Positions 52,972-60,344 of a stretch of DNA of 64,000 nt are shown here, in pieces. Positions within the stretch are counted from its first letter, which is position 1; every line of letters begins with the position of its first letter. The stretch is from NCBI GenBank assembly GCA_900315335.1, contig OMYR01000057.1:1-64000 (forward strand). The letters are read 5' to 3'. The notes below the pieces were generated by a model that saw only the letters and a list, made by a program, of their open reading frames with translations, was not told the DNA's origin and did not search any database. Source of the DNA: an uncultured Bacteroidales bacterium. Its GTDB lineage: Bacteria; Bacteroidota; Bacteroidia; Bacteroidales; P3. Both the position numbers and the translations under genes were made by a program.

Positions 52972-54195
52972 ATGGAAAACACACCTAATAAACTTAAAAT
53001 AATCAACGATCCTGTCTATGGATTTATTCATATTCCTTTTGAAAGTATATATAACCTTATTCAAAGTCCTTATGTGCAAAGATTGAGACGAATAAAGCAA
53101 TTAGGCTTGTCCAATTTGGTTTATCCTTGTGCTGAGCATACGAGATTTTCTCATTCTATCGGAGCGATGCACTTAATGATTAAAGCCTTACAAGGACTTA
53201 GAGAAAAAGGCTACTGTATAACCAATGCAGAATATGAAGCAACCATAAAAGCGATATTACTTCACGATACAGGGCATTCTCCATTTTCTCATTGTTTGGA
53301 ACATTTCTTTTTTTCGTGTCATCACGAAGAAATTTCCAAACGTATAATGCAAAAACTCGGTTGCGAAAACGAGGTTATAGAAATCTTTGAAGACAAATAC
53401 GAAAAGAAGTTTTTGCATCAGTTGGTCTCTTCCCAAGTGGATATTGACAGATTGGATTATTTGACAAGGGACAGTTTTTTTACAGGTGTGAGTGAAGGTG
53501 TCATTGGAACGGATAGAATTATGAGTATGTTTTCCATTCACAACGACGAGCTGGTAATAGACGAAAAGGGTGTGTATAGCATAGAAAAATTTATCATATC
53601 CCGTCGTTTGATGTATTGGCAGGTGTATATGCACAAGACTGTTGTCGGAGCGGATTGCTTGCTAAGAAATATTCTTCGCCGTGCAAAATTTTTGGCAGAC
53701 GAAAACAGACTTGATATAATCGATTACCCGATAAGTCGCAACTTATATTATTTTCTTGAAAAGGGACCTCAAAACATCGATAACGAAGAAGCATTGTCTA
53801 AATTTATTCTTTTGGACGATACCGATATATGGTCTGCCGTCAAAACGTGGTCAAATCATAGTGATAAGATACTTTCTTTTCTTGCGTACTCTCTGGTAAA
53901 TCGTGAGATAGGAAAAATCTTTGTTAAAAACGAGAAATACTCAAACGAAGAGTTGGAAAAACATTACCGGTCATTGTTTGAACGCCACAAAGATAAGGGT
54001 TTTTCAAAGGAAGATATAAAAGTATATTTCACAACGACTGACGAAATGCACAACCGTGCCTATTCGTTTAACGACCAGCAGATAAATATTCTTTTTAAGA
54101 ACGGAGAAATTAAGGGAATACACAATGCGTCCGACCAATTGGACGAAAATTTTTTGAAAAAAGAAGTAAAAAAATATTATTTCCATTGTGTATAG
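52972..54195 (+). CDS. HD-domain phosphohydrolase (dNTPase-like)
   Basis: A 407-aa protein of the HD superfamily: HTRFSHSIGAMHLMIKAL, then the metal site KAILLHDTGHSPFSHCLEH (HD...) and SQVDIDRLDYLTRDSFF, the last being typical of SAMHD1/dGTPase-like enzymes. It likely removes triphosphate from dNTPs or a related nucleotide; the exact substrate is open. The start at 52972 follows the hairpin directly. Confidence 0.85.
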   Translation: MENTPNKLKIINDPVYGFIHIPFESIYNLIQSPYVQRLRRIKQLGLSNLVYPCAEHTRFSHSIGAMHLMIKALQGLREKGYCITNAEYEATIKAILLHDTGHSPFSHCLEHFFFSCHHEEISKRIMQKLGCENEVIEIFEDKYEKKFLHQLVSSQVDIDRLDYLTRDSFFTGVSEGVIGTDRIMSMFSIHNDELVIDEKGVYSIEKFIISRRLMYWQVYMHKTVVGADCLLRNILRRAKFLADENRLDIIDYPISRNLYYFLEKGPQNIDNEEALSKFILLDDTDIWSAVKTWSNHSDKILSFLAYSLVNREIGKIFVKNEKYSNEELEKHYRSLFERHKDKGFSKEDIKVYFTTTDEMHNRAYSFNDQQINILFKNGEIKGIHNASDQLDENFLKKEVKKYYFHCV

Positions 54196-54345
54196 TATTT
54201 GTTTCAAAAGAAATTTTTTTGAATACCTTTTTTAGCGAATTTTTTATATAAGAAAGTTGTCTGTTATTGCTTTCTCGTAGCGATATAAGAGACATTTTAT
54301 GCTTGTTTTATAATTTCGCTGCAATGATGTTCGATAAGTAAAAAT

Positions 54346-54450
54346 TTTTCAGTGATACTGTCAAATTAGTGTTTAACACTGATAAAATAATGTTAAACAT
54401 TAATAAAATAGTTTTAAACATTGGTAAATGCTTATAAACATTAAAAATTC
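54346..54450 (+). repeat. 21-bp-lattice array N (5 units)
   Basis: Units start at 54346, 54367, 54388, 54409 and 54430. Cores AGTGTTTAACACT, AATGTTAAACATT and AGTTTTAAACATT have A-rich spacers; outer units are degenerate. Both flanking genes are on the plus strand. Confidence 0.93.
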
Positions 54451-54540
54451 CTTACGGGGAAATCAAATATTTAAGACGGGGTAAAGCGGTGCTGAAAAGT
54501 TTTTTTGCGGTAATAATTTTTCTTGTCTTTGTTTTTTTCG

Positions 54541-54548
54541 TAATTTTG
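54541..54548 (+). promoter_or_regulatory. Promoter of the S9 peptidase gene
   Basis: TAATTTTG matches TAnnTTTG, 29 bp before the ATG at 54578. Confidence 0.7.
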
Positions 54549-54577
54549 CAAAACTGATTATAACAAAACAAAATGAT

Positions 54578-56674
54578 ATGAATAGAAAGTTGATTTTGGG
54601 TGCTTTATCTGCAATTCTTGCATTTACAAGTTGCCAACAGCAAAGCGTCAAAGATAAAGATGCTATCGGAAAACCTCAAATCGAGGTCAAGAACGGAGTG
54701 CTTTCTCCTGAGGTTTTATGGTCTTTTGGTAGGATAGGGGACGTTAGTGTCTCTCCTGACGGAAGCAAGGTGCTTTATACCGTTACGTATTACGATATAA
54801 AACAAAATAAAGGTAATGCCGAAGTTTATATTATGGATTCTGACGGTGGCAATGTTAAACAACTGACTCAGACAAAGAATAGTGAGTTTAATGTTATCTT
54901 CAATCCGAAAGGCGATAAGATAGGTTTTATTTATGCTGACGCAGATGACGTAAATATCTATGAAATGAATTTGGACGGAACGTCAAGAAAGAAAATTTCG
55001 GACTTCAAAGAAGGCGATTTGGAGGGATTTTCTTACGCTCCCGACGGCAAACATATAGTTTATGTGAGAGCTTTGGCAAAGAAAGATAAATATGCTTATT
55101 TGAAAGAAGGCTTGGACAAAACTACCGGCAGAATTAACGATGACCTTGCGTACAGACATTGGGACAATTGGGTAGATAATATTCCTCAACCGTTTGTTGC
55201 AGAATTTGATGGCTCAAAAGTAAAAGAGGGTATCAATCTTTTGGACGGTACGGAGTTTGAAAGTCCTATGCGTCCGTGGGGTGGTATGGAGCAAATCGCT
55301 TGGAGTAATGACGGTAAGAGAATTGCTTACACTTGCAGAAAGAAAGTCGGTAAGGAATACGCTTATTCGACCAACAGCGATATATTTATCTATGATTTGG
55401 AGAAGAAAACAACCGAGAATATTTCACAAGGAATGATGGGTTACGACCAAAATCCTGTTTTCTCTAATGACGGCAAAACCATTGCGTGGGAAAGCATGGA
55501 AAGAGACGGCTATGAGGCAGACAAAATCCGTCTTATGGTTTATGATTTCGCAACAAAGCAAGTTACTTATATGACAGAAAATTTCGATCAAAATGCTAAC
55601 GGATTGAATTACTCTTCTGACAACAAGTATATATACTTTGTTTCGGATTATCACGCAAAAGACAATATCTATAAATTGGATTTGCAGACCAAAGAGATTA
55701 AACAAATCACTAATTCCGTATGTGATTACACTGCTGTCATTCCTACAAGTGGCAAGTTGATTGCGACAAGAATGAGTATGTCCAATCCTATTGAGATATG
55801 GAGCGTTGATGAAAAGAGTGGCAAAGAAACAAAAATTTCTACGGTTAATGACGACCTTATGGCAAAAGTTAAATGGGGTAAGGTTGAAGAACGTTGGTTG
55901 AAAGCCACCGACGGTAAAGATTTGCACACATGGGTAATTTATCCGCCTGATTTTGATTCTACCAAAAAGTATCCTACATTACTTTATTGCGAAGGCGGTC
56001 CTCAAAGCACCGTTTCTCAGTTCTGGTCTTACAGATGGAATTTCCAGATTATGGCTGCTAACGGTTATATCATCGTTGCTCCTAATCGTAGAGGTCTTCC
56101 TGGATTTGGTCAAGAGTGGTTGGAAGAAATCAGCGGCGATTACGGCGGACAATGTATGAGAGATTATTTCACGGCTATCGATGAAGTATCAAAAGAAAGT
56201 TATGTTGATAAAGACCATAGGGGTGCAGTAGGTGCAAGTTTCGGAGGTTACAGTGTTTATTGGCTTGCCGGACATCACGACAAGAGATTTAAGGCTTTTA
56301 TCGCCCACAATGGTATGTTTAATTTGGAACAACAATATTTGGAGACCGAAGAAATGTGGTTTGTTAATTGGGATTTGGGCGGTCCTTATTGGAGTAAAGA
56401 CCCTAAGGTAAAGAAATCTTACGCAAACTCGCCGCATCTGTTCGTTGATAAGTGGGATACACCTATTATGGTTATTCACTCCGAATTTGATTTTCGTATC
56501 GTGGCTTCTCAGGGTATGGCTGCTTACAATGCCGCACTTAATCGTGGTATTCCTGCACGTTATCTTTATTTCCCTGACGAGACACACTGGGTTTTGAAAC
56601 CACAAAACGGTATTCTTTGGCAAAGAAACTTCTTTGATTGGTTAGATAAATGGCTTAAAGTTAAACAGCAATAA
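54578..56674 (+). CDS. S9-family prolyl-oligopeptidase-like lipoprotein (dipeptidyl peptidase type)
   Basis: A 698-aa protein; the N-terminus has a lipobox (AILAFTSC). Residues ~40-440 form a beta-propeller of WD/TolB-like blades (DVSVSPDGSKVLYTV, FSYAPDGKHIVYVR). Residues ~460-698 form the alpha/beta-hydrolase domain with catalytic Ser in GASFGGYS, Asp in SEFDFRIV and His in DETHWVLK. It probably cleaves short peptides in the periplasm, like Porphyromonas DPP5. Substrate class is inferred from the family. Confidence 0.9.
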   Translation: MNRKLILGALSAILAFTSCQQQSVKDKDAIGKPQIEVKNGVLSPEVLWSFGRIGDVSVSPDGSKVLYTVTYYDIKQNKGNAEVYIMDSDGGNVKQLTQTKNSEFNVIFNPKGDKIGFIYADADDVNIYEMNLDGTSRKKISDFKEGDLEGFSYAPDGKHIVYVRALAKKDKYAYLKEGLDKTTGRINDDLAYRHWDNWVDNIPQPFVAEFDGSKVKEGINLLDGTEFESPMRPWGGMEQIAWSNDGKRIAYTCRKKVGKEYAYSTNSDIFIYDLEKKTTENISQGMMGYDQNPVFSNDGKTIAWESMERDGYEADKIRLMVYDFATKQVTYMTENFDQNANGLNYSSDNKYIYFVSDYHAKDNIYKLDLQTKEIKQITNSVCDYTAVIPTSGKLIATRMSMSNPIEIWSVDEKSGKETKISTVNDDLMAKVKWGKVEERWLKATDGKDLHTWVIYPPDFDSTKKYPTLLYCEGGPQSTVSQFWSYRWNFQIMAANGYIIVAPNRRGLPGFGQEWLEEISGDYGGQCMRDYFTAIDEVSKESYVDKDHRGAVGASFGGYSVYWLAGHHDKRFKAFIAHNGMFNLEQQYLETEEMWFVNWDLGGPYWSKDPKVKKSYANSPHLFVDKWDTPIMVIHSEFDFRIVASQGMAAYNAALNRGIPARYLYFPDETHWVLKPQNGILWQRNFFDWLDKWLKVKQQ

Positions 56675-56697
56675 AATAAATAATGATTTGGCAGAAT

Positions 56698-56781
56698 TAG
56701 TGTGTAACACTGATAAAATAATGTTAAACATCACCAAATTAGTGTTAAACACTAATTCTCTCAAATCGCATGCTATTTACA
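56698..56781 (+). repeat. 21-bp-lattice array O (4 units)
   Basis: Units start at 56698, 56719, 56740 and 56761. Cores AGTGTGTAACACT, AATGTTAAACATC and AGTGTTAAACACT; A-rich then T-rich spacer. Confidence 0.93.
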
Positions 56782-56822
56782 AGTGTAGATAGTTTGGTAT
56801 AACGATAAAAACAAAAAATAAA

Positions 56823-57323
56823 ATGGACATAATAGGAAAATTAATGTTGTTATTGCCCGAAACAAGAGGAGAGTCTGCAAGAGGACCATGGGCAAGAGGC
56901 GGATTTGTGATAGAGACAGAGGAACAATTTCCTCGTAAGGTAGCGTTTTCGGTATGGGGTGAAGATAAATTGGCTGCATTGAAAACCCTTCCTTTGGGTA
57001 CAACTGTAAAAATAACATTTACTATTGAATCAAGAGAATATAACGAACGTTGGTATACTGATTGTCGTTGCAACGATTTTGCCACATTTGCTTCTGCTAC
57101 ACCGCAACAACCATACCCTCAATACTCACAACCATACGCTCAACAGCCTATGGGGCAACCTCAGATGCCACAACAACCATACGCATCCCAACCAACTCAA
57201 ATGCAACAACCTGCTCCACAGCCTCAACCTACATATCAACAGCCGCCTATGAGTAATCAACCTACGAACGGCACGATAGAAAATGAAATTCCTGCGGAAG
57301 ATTCGGACGATTTACCATTCTAA
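56823..57323 (+). CDS. DUF3127 protein with SSB-like acidic tail
   Basis: A 166-aa protein. Residues 1-90 form a small beta-rich domain (MDIIGKLMLLLPETRGESARGPWARGGFVIETEEQFPRKVAFSVWGEDK) of the DUF3127 type, an OB-like fold. Residues ~95-150 are a Pro/Gln/Tyr linker with QQPY repeats. The C-terminus DSDDLPF closely resembles the tail of single-stranded DNA-binding proteins (DDDIPF). The layout of fold, disordered linker and acidic tip suggests a ssDNA-linked role and binding of SSB partners. This is inferred; no experimental family role is known to me. It is followed 8 bp later by the PAP2 gene. Confidence 0.75.
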   Translation: MDIIGKLMLLLPETRGESARGPWARGGFVIETEEQFPRKVAFSVWGEDKLAALKTLPLGTTVKITFTIESREYNERWYTDCRCNDFATFASATPQQPYPQYSQPYAQQPMGQPQMPQQPYASQPTQMQQPAPQPQPTYQQPPMSNQPTNGTIENEIPAEDSDDLPF

Positions 57324-57330
57324 TATATCG

Positions 57331-58647
57331 ATGAATGAAAAGACTGCACGCATAAATATAAACAATGTTTTTTGTGCAGTCTTTCTTTTTTTGTTTCTTT
57401 GTTATGCTGTACCGATTAAAGCAAATGACAAAGAAACATCTCTTGTTTTGGATTCCTTACAACATAAAGAAAAATCGAACACAGATAAAATCAATTCTTT
57501 TTTTGCTTCCCCAATATTCCAATCCACATACGTTGCCGTCCCTTTGGCATTAAACACTCTTTTGTATAAGAATAAAGATATTAATTTCAGACAAATTCGT
57601 AACGGTTCAATACCGAATTTTCGTTATCACTATGACGATTATTTGCAGTTCTCTCCCTTGGCTTTTGCTTACGCATTAAAATCTTTTGGGCTTAATGGTC
57701 ATTCTTCTTGGAAGCAATTTAATGCAAGCGTTTTGTTATCTTACGCTTTGGAATTATCGACTGTGATGCTTGTTAAGAATAATTACTCCGAGTTAAGGCC
57801 TGATTGGGGAGGTTTTAAGTCTTTTCCATCCGGTCATACGGCTTTTGCTTTTGTCGGAGCGAGTATTTTGAGTAAAGAATACAAAGACCAATATCCGTGG
57901 ATAAGCATTGCCGGTTTTAGTGCGGCAACCGTAGTCGGCATTTCGCGTGTTATGAATAACAGACACTGGATGCACGATGTTATGGCTGGAGCAAGTATCG
58001 GTGTATTGACAACAGAAATTTCGTATGCTTTGACAGATTGGTGGTTTAATAACAAAACACACAATTCTTTCATTGTTTCAAAAGAAGATTTCTTAAAAGA
58101 AAAACCTCATTACGCAAATCTTTATTTTTCATATAACATTCCTTTGAACGATTACCCGCAACGAGGCAACAACAACCCGCAACGAGGCAACAACAATATG
58201 AAATACACCATTCATTCGGGAAGCAGTTTCGGAATTGAGGGTTCTTATTTTCTTAGTCCTAATATCGGGCTTACCGTTCGCACAAAAAGTGATGGCTATT
58301 GGTTGAAAAACGAAGATTTTAGGGGGGAGGGAGATTCACTGTTCAATATATCTTCTGCCGAAATGGGGTTAGTGGCTTCTTATCCTGTGTTTCACAGAAT
58401 TTTTGTGGGAATGCGTGCTGCTGTCGGATTATCTTATGTTGCACAAAAGACTATTCAGTTTTATACGACCTTGCCGAAGCAAACTCATCTGCAATATTCT
58501 TTTGGTATTTTCACTAATATTTGGACTGATGAGCGTGTTTTCTTGCGTCTTTACGCCGATTACAATCATACTACGTTGAAAGTAGATAGTAACACGCAGC
58601 CTTTTTCAACTTTCTCGTTTGGAACAACTATCGGATTGCATTTCTAA
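57331..58647 (+). CDS. PAP2-family phosphatase with C-terminal beta-barrel-like domain
   Basis: From ATG 57331 the product is 438 aa. It has a signal peptide (FCAVFLFLFLCYAVPIKA), then a PAP2 domain (~80-225) with KNNYSELRPDWGG, KSFPSGHTAFAF and SRVMNNRHWMHDVMAGASIG, the lipid/diphosphate phosphatase motifs. The region ~255-438 is beta-rich and ends in an aromatic (FGTTIGLHF), like an outer-membrane barrel. A tandem duplication of 7 residues (PQRGNNN) separates the parts. It could dephosphorylate a lipid (lipid A or undecaprenyl diphosphate) at the outer membrane; that is inference. The open frame to 57283 overlaps the DUF3127 end and is rejected. Confidence 0.75.
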   Translation: MNEKTARININNVFCAVFLFLFLCYAVPIKANDKETSLVLDSLQHKEKSNTDKINSFFASPIFQSTYVAVPLALNTLLYKNKDINFRQIRNGSIPNFRYHYDDYLQFSPLAFAYALKSFGLNGHSSWKQFNASVLLSYALELSTVMLVKNNYSELRPDWGGFKSFPSGHTAFAFVGASILSKEYKDQYPWISIAGFSAATVVGISRVMNNRHWMHDVMAGASIGVLTTEISYALTDWWFNNKTHNSFIVSKEDFLKEKPHYANLYFSYNIPLNDYPQRGNNNPQRGNNNMKYTIHSGSSFGIEGSYFLSPNIGLTVRTKSDGYWLKNEDFRGEGDSLFNISSAEMGLVASYPVFHRIFVGMRAAVGLSYVAQKTIQFYTTLPKQTHLQYSFGIFTNIWTDERVFLRLYADYNHTTLKVDSNTQPFSTFSFGTTIGLHF

Positions 58648-59275
58648 GATATTCTCCCGACTCGTTACCAAGATTAAACAACAAATCCAAAGCCGAAAGA
58701 TTGGTTTGAAAATCGAATTTATCGTCAAAACATTGGTAATACGATGCAAGATTTTCTCCGTCCTTGATTCTGTCTTTTGGTAAAAAGGCCTCACGATAAT
58801 TGTCTTGCATTCGTTCAATGTAATGAGAGGTTAAAAACAATTCGCATTGCAAATGCATGGATTGTTTCAAAAATTCAAAGATATGGAAGTTCAAATCCAT
58901 TAAATAAGTATGTTGTTGGAAAAGGATTTCCTTGATTTTATCGGCGTAATATATGAAAAACGGACTTTTACCATAGCAAGAAAAAATAGTGCGCCACGCT
59001 TCCGTATTCCATTTTTCACTATAAGATATTTCTATATCACGAGTTAAAATTTTCCCCTTACTTTTCTTTTTGACAGGTACGATTATATTCAAAAGACCTT
59101 GCGAAGACAACACTGTGGCACGATTTCTAAAAGTTTGTTTTGGGAAATTTTCAAAAACATCTATGCTTACTTTTCCTTTATTTTCAAACATTGCAAGTTG
59201 TTTCACACAAGGGAAAAATTGCAAGTGCGAAATCGTTAAATTGTCATCGGTTTTTAAGTTGTTAAAGTCTTTCAT
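58628..59275 (-). CDS. WbqC-like family protein
   Basis: A 215-aa protein with the WbqC-like features: ISHLQFFPCVKQLAMF at the start, TFRNRATVLSSQGLLNIIVPVKK, the EISYSEKWNTEAWRTIFSCYGKSPFF core, and SALDLLFNLGNESGEYL at the end. Such proteins occur near LPS or glycan genes; their reaction is not settled. Its end overlaps the PAP2 gene by 20 bp tail to tail. Confidence 0.85.
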   Translation of the reverse strand: MKDFNNLKTDDNLTISHLQFFPCVKQLAMFENKGKVSIDVFENFPKQTFRNRATVLSSQGLLNIIVPVKKKSKGKILTRDIEISYSEKWNTEAWRTIFSCYGKSPFFIYYADKIKEILFQQHTYLMDLNFHIFEFLKQSMHLQCELFLTSHYIERMQDNYREAFLPKDRIKDGENLASYYQCFDDKFDFQTNLSALDLLFNLGNESGEYLRNAIR

Positions 59276-59388
59276 AAAAATGGTAACGTTAAATAACGGC
59301 TTTTATTTTATTTGTAAAACTCAGCTTTTATGTATAAAGATTCAATCTTGAAATGATGCGGTAAAAATAATAAGGCTAAACAATTTTT

Positions 59389-59472
59389 TAGTGTCCCTGA
59401 TTAGTAAATTAGTGTTTAACACTATTGAAATAGTGTTAAACACTAATTTTGCGATAAGAGAGATTATTGTTT
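59389..59472. repeat. 21-bp-lattice array P (4 units)
   Basis: Units start at 59389, 59410, 59431 and 59452. Cores AGTGTCCCTGATT, AGTGTTTAACACT and AGTGTTAAACACT; A-rich then T-rich. It lies between the divergent WbqC-like and plsY genes. Confidence 0.92.
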
Positions 59473-59569
59473 TTATATCATTTATTGCATAAACGATTGA
59501 TAATAAAACGATAAAATTTTCAGACTATGGATTTGCGTTTTTATACACTAAAAGTTTGATAATATTTAC

Positions 59570-59577
59570 TATCTTTG
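59570..59577 (+). promoter_or_regulatory. Promoter of plsY
   Basis: TATCTTTG matches TAnnTTTG and overlaps the upstream in-frame start at 59575, which is therefore rejected. The ATG at 59608 lies 30 bp further on. Confidence 0.75.
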
Positions 59578-59607
59578 CAAAATGTTTTAACAAAAAAATT
59601 GATTGGT

Positions 59608-60321
59608 ATGGCTGAATTTACAATATACAGAGCGTTACAATTGTTTTTAGGTTGTGTGGTTGCATACCTATTAGGAAGTATTCCTTCGGCTGTTTGGATA
59701 GGCAAAAGTTTCTTCGGAACGGATGTTAGAAAGGAGGGCTCGCACAATGCAGGGGCAACCAATACAATACGAGTGTTGGGATTGTTGCCGGGATTGATAG
59801 TATTGGCGTTGGACGTGGCGAAAGGTTGGACGGCAGTGTATTTGTCGGCAAATGTATTCGGTTCGTTTTTTAGAGATTGGGGCTGGTTGAACGATTATTC
59901 TTATTACTCATTGGCTGTTGCGATAATAGTGGTTATCGGACACGCCTTACCTATTTTTGCAGGCTTTAAGGGTGGCAAAGGTGTGGCAACGATGCTTGGA
60001 GCAGTGATAGGGTTGTTCAACAATATCATTCCTTTTGTTTTGGGAGTGTTTGTATTGACTTTTATTCTTACCAAATATATTTCTGTAAGTTCAATGGCGG
60101 CGGCAGTATCGTTTCCGATAATTTATTTGACAAGCAAACTTTGGCTACCAAAGCACGAAGATATCACAATACCGATGGCTATTTTTTCGGTACTGGTGGC
60201 GTTGTTTATTCTTTGGACACACAGAAAAAATATAAAGAGATTGAGAAACGGCGAAGAACCGAAATTCAAATTCAAAAAGACGGTAAATGCGTCCCATCAA
60301 GATGAAAAGGACAAAAAATAG
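59608..60321 (+). CDS. plsY: Glycerol-3-phosphate acyltransferase PlsY
   Basis: From ATG 59608 the product is 237 aa, an inner-membrane protein with about five helices and the PlsY motifs AYLLGSIPSAVWIGK, GSHNAGATNTIRVLG and GHALPIFAGFKGGKGVATMLG. It acylates glycerol-3-phosphate with acyl-phosphate to start phospholipid synthesis. The basic C-terminal tail (KKTVNASHQDEKDKK) is cytoplasmic. Confidence 0.95.
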   Translation: MAEFTIYRALQLFLGCVVAYLLGSIPSAVWIGKSFFGTDVRKEGSHNAGATNTIRVLGLLPGLIVLALDVAKGWTAVYLSANVFGSFFRDWGWLNDYSYYSLAVAIIVVIGHALPIFAGFKGGKGVATMLGAVIGLFNNIIPFVLGVFVLTFILTKYISVSSMAAAVSFPIIYLTSKLWLPKHEDITIPMAIFSVLVALFILWTHRKNIKRLRNGEEPKFKFKKTVNASHQDEKDKK

Positions 60322-60344
60322 AAAATTATAAAAACATAACATAT

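Noticed and set aside
59575..59607. Upstream start for plsY
   Set aside because: It overlaps the TATCTTTG promoter element; ATG 59608 fits the family start.
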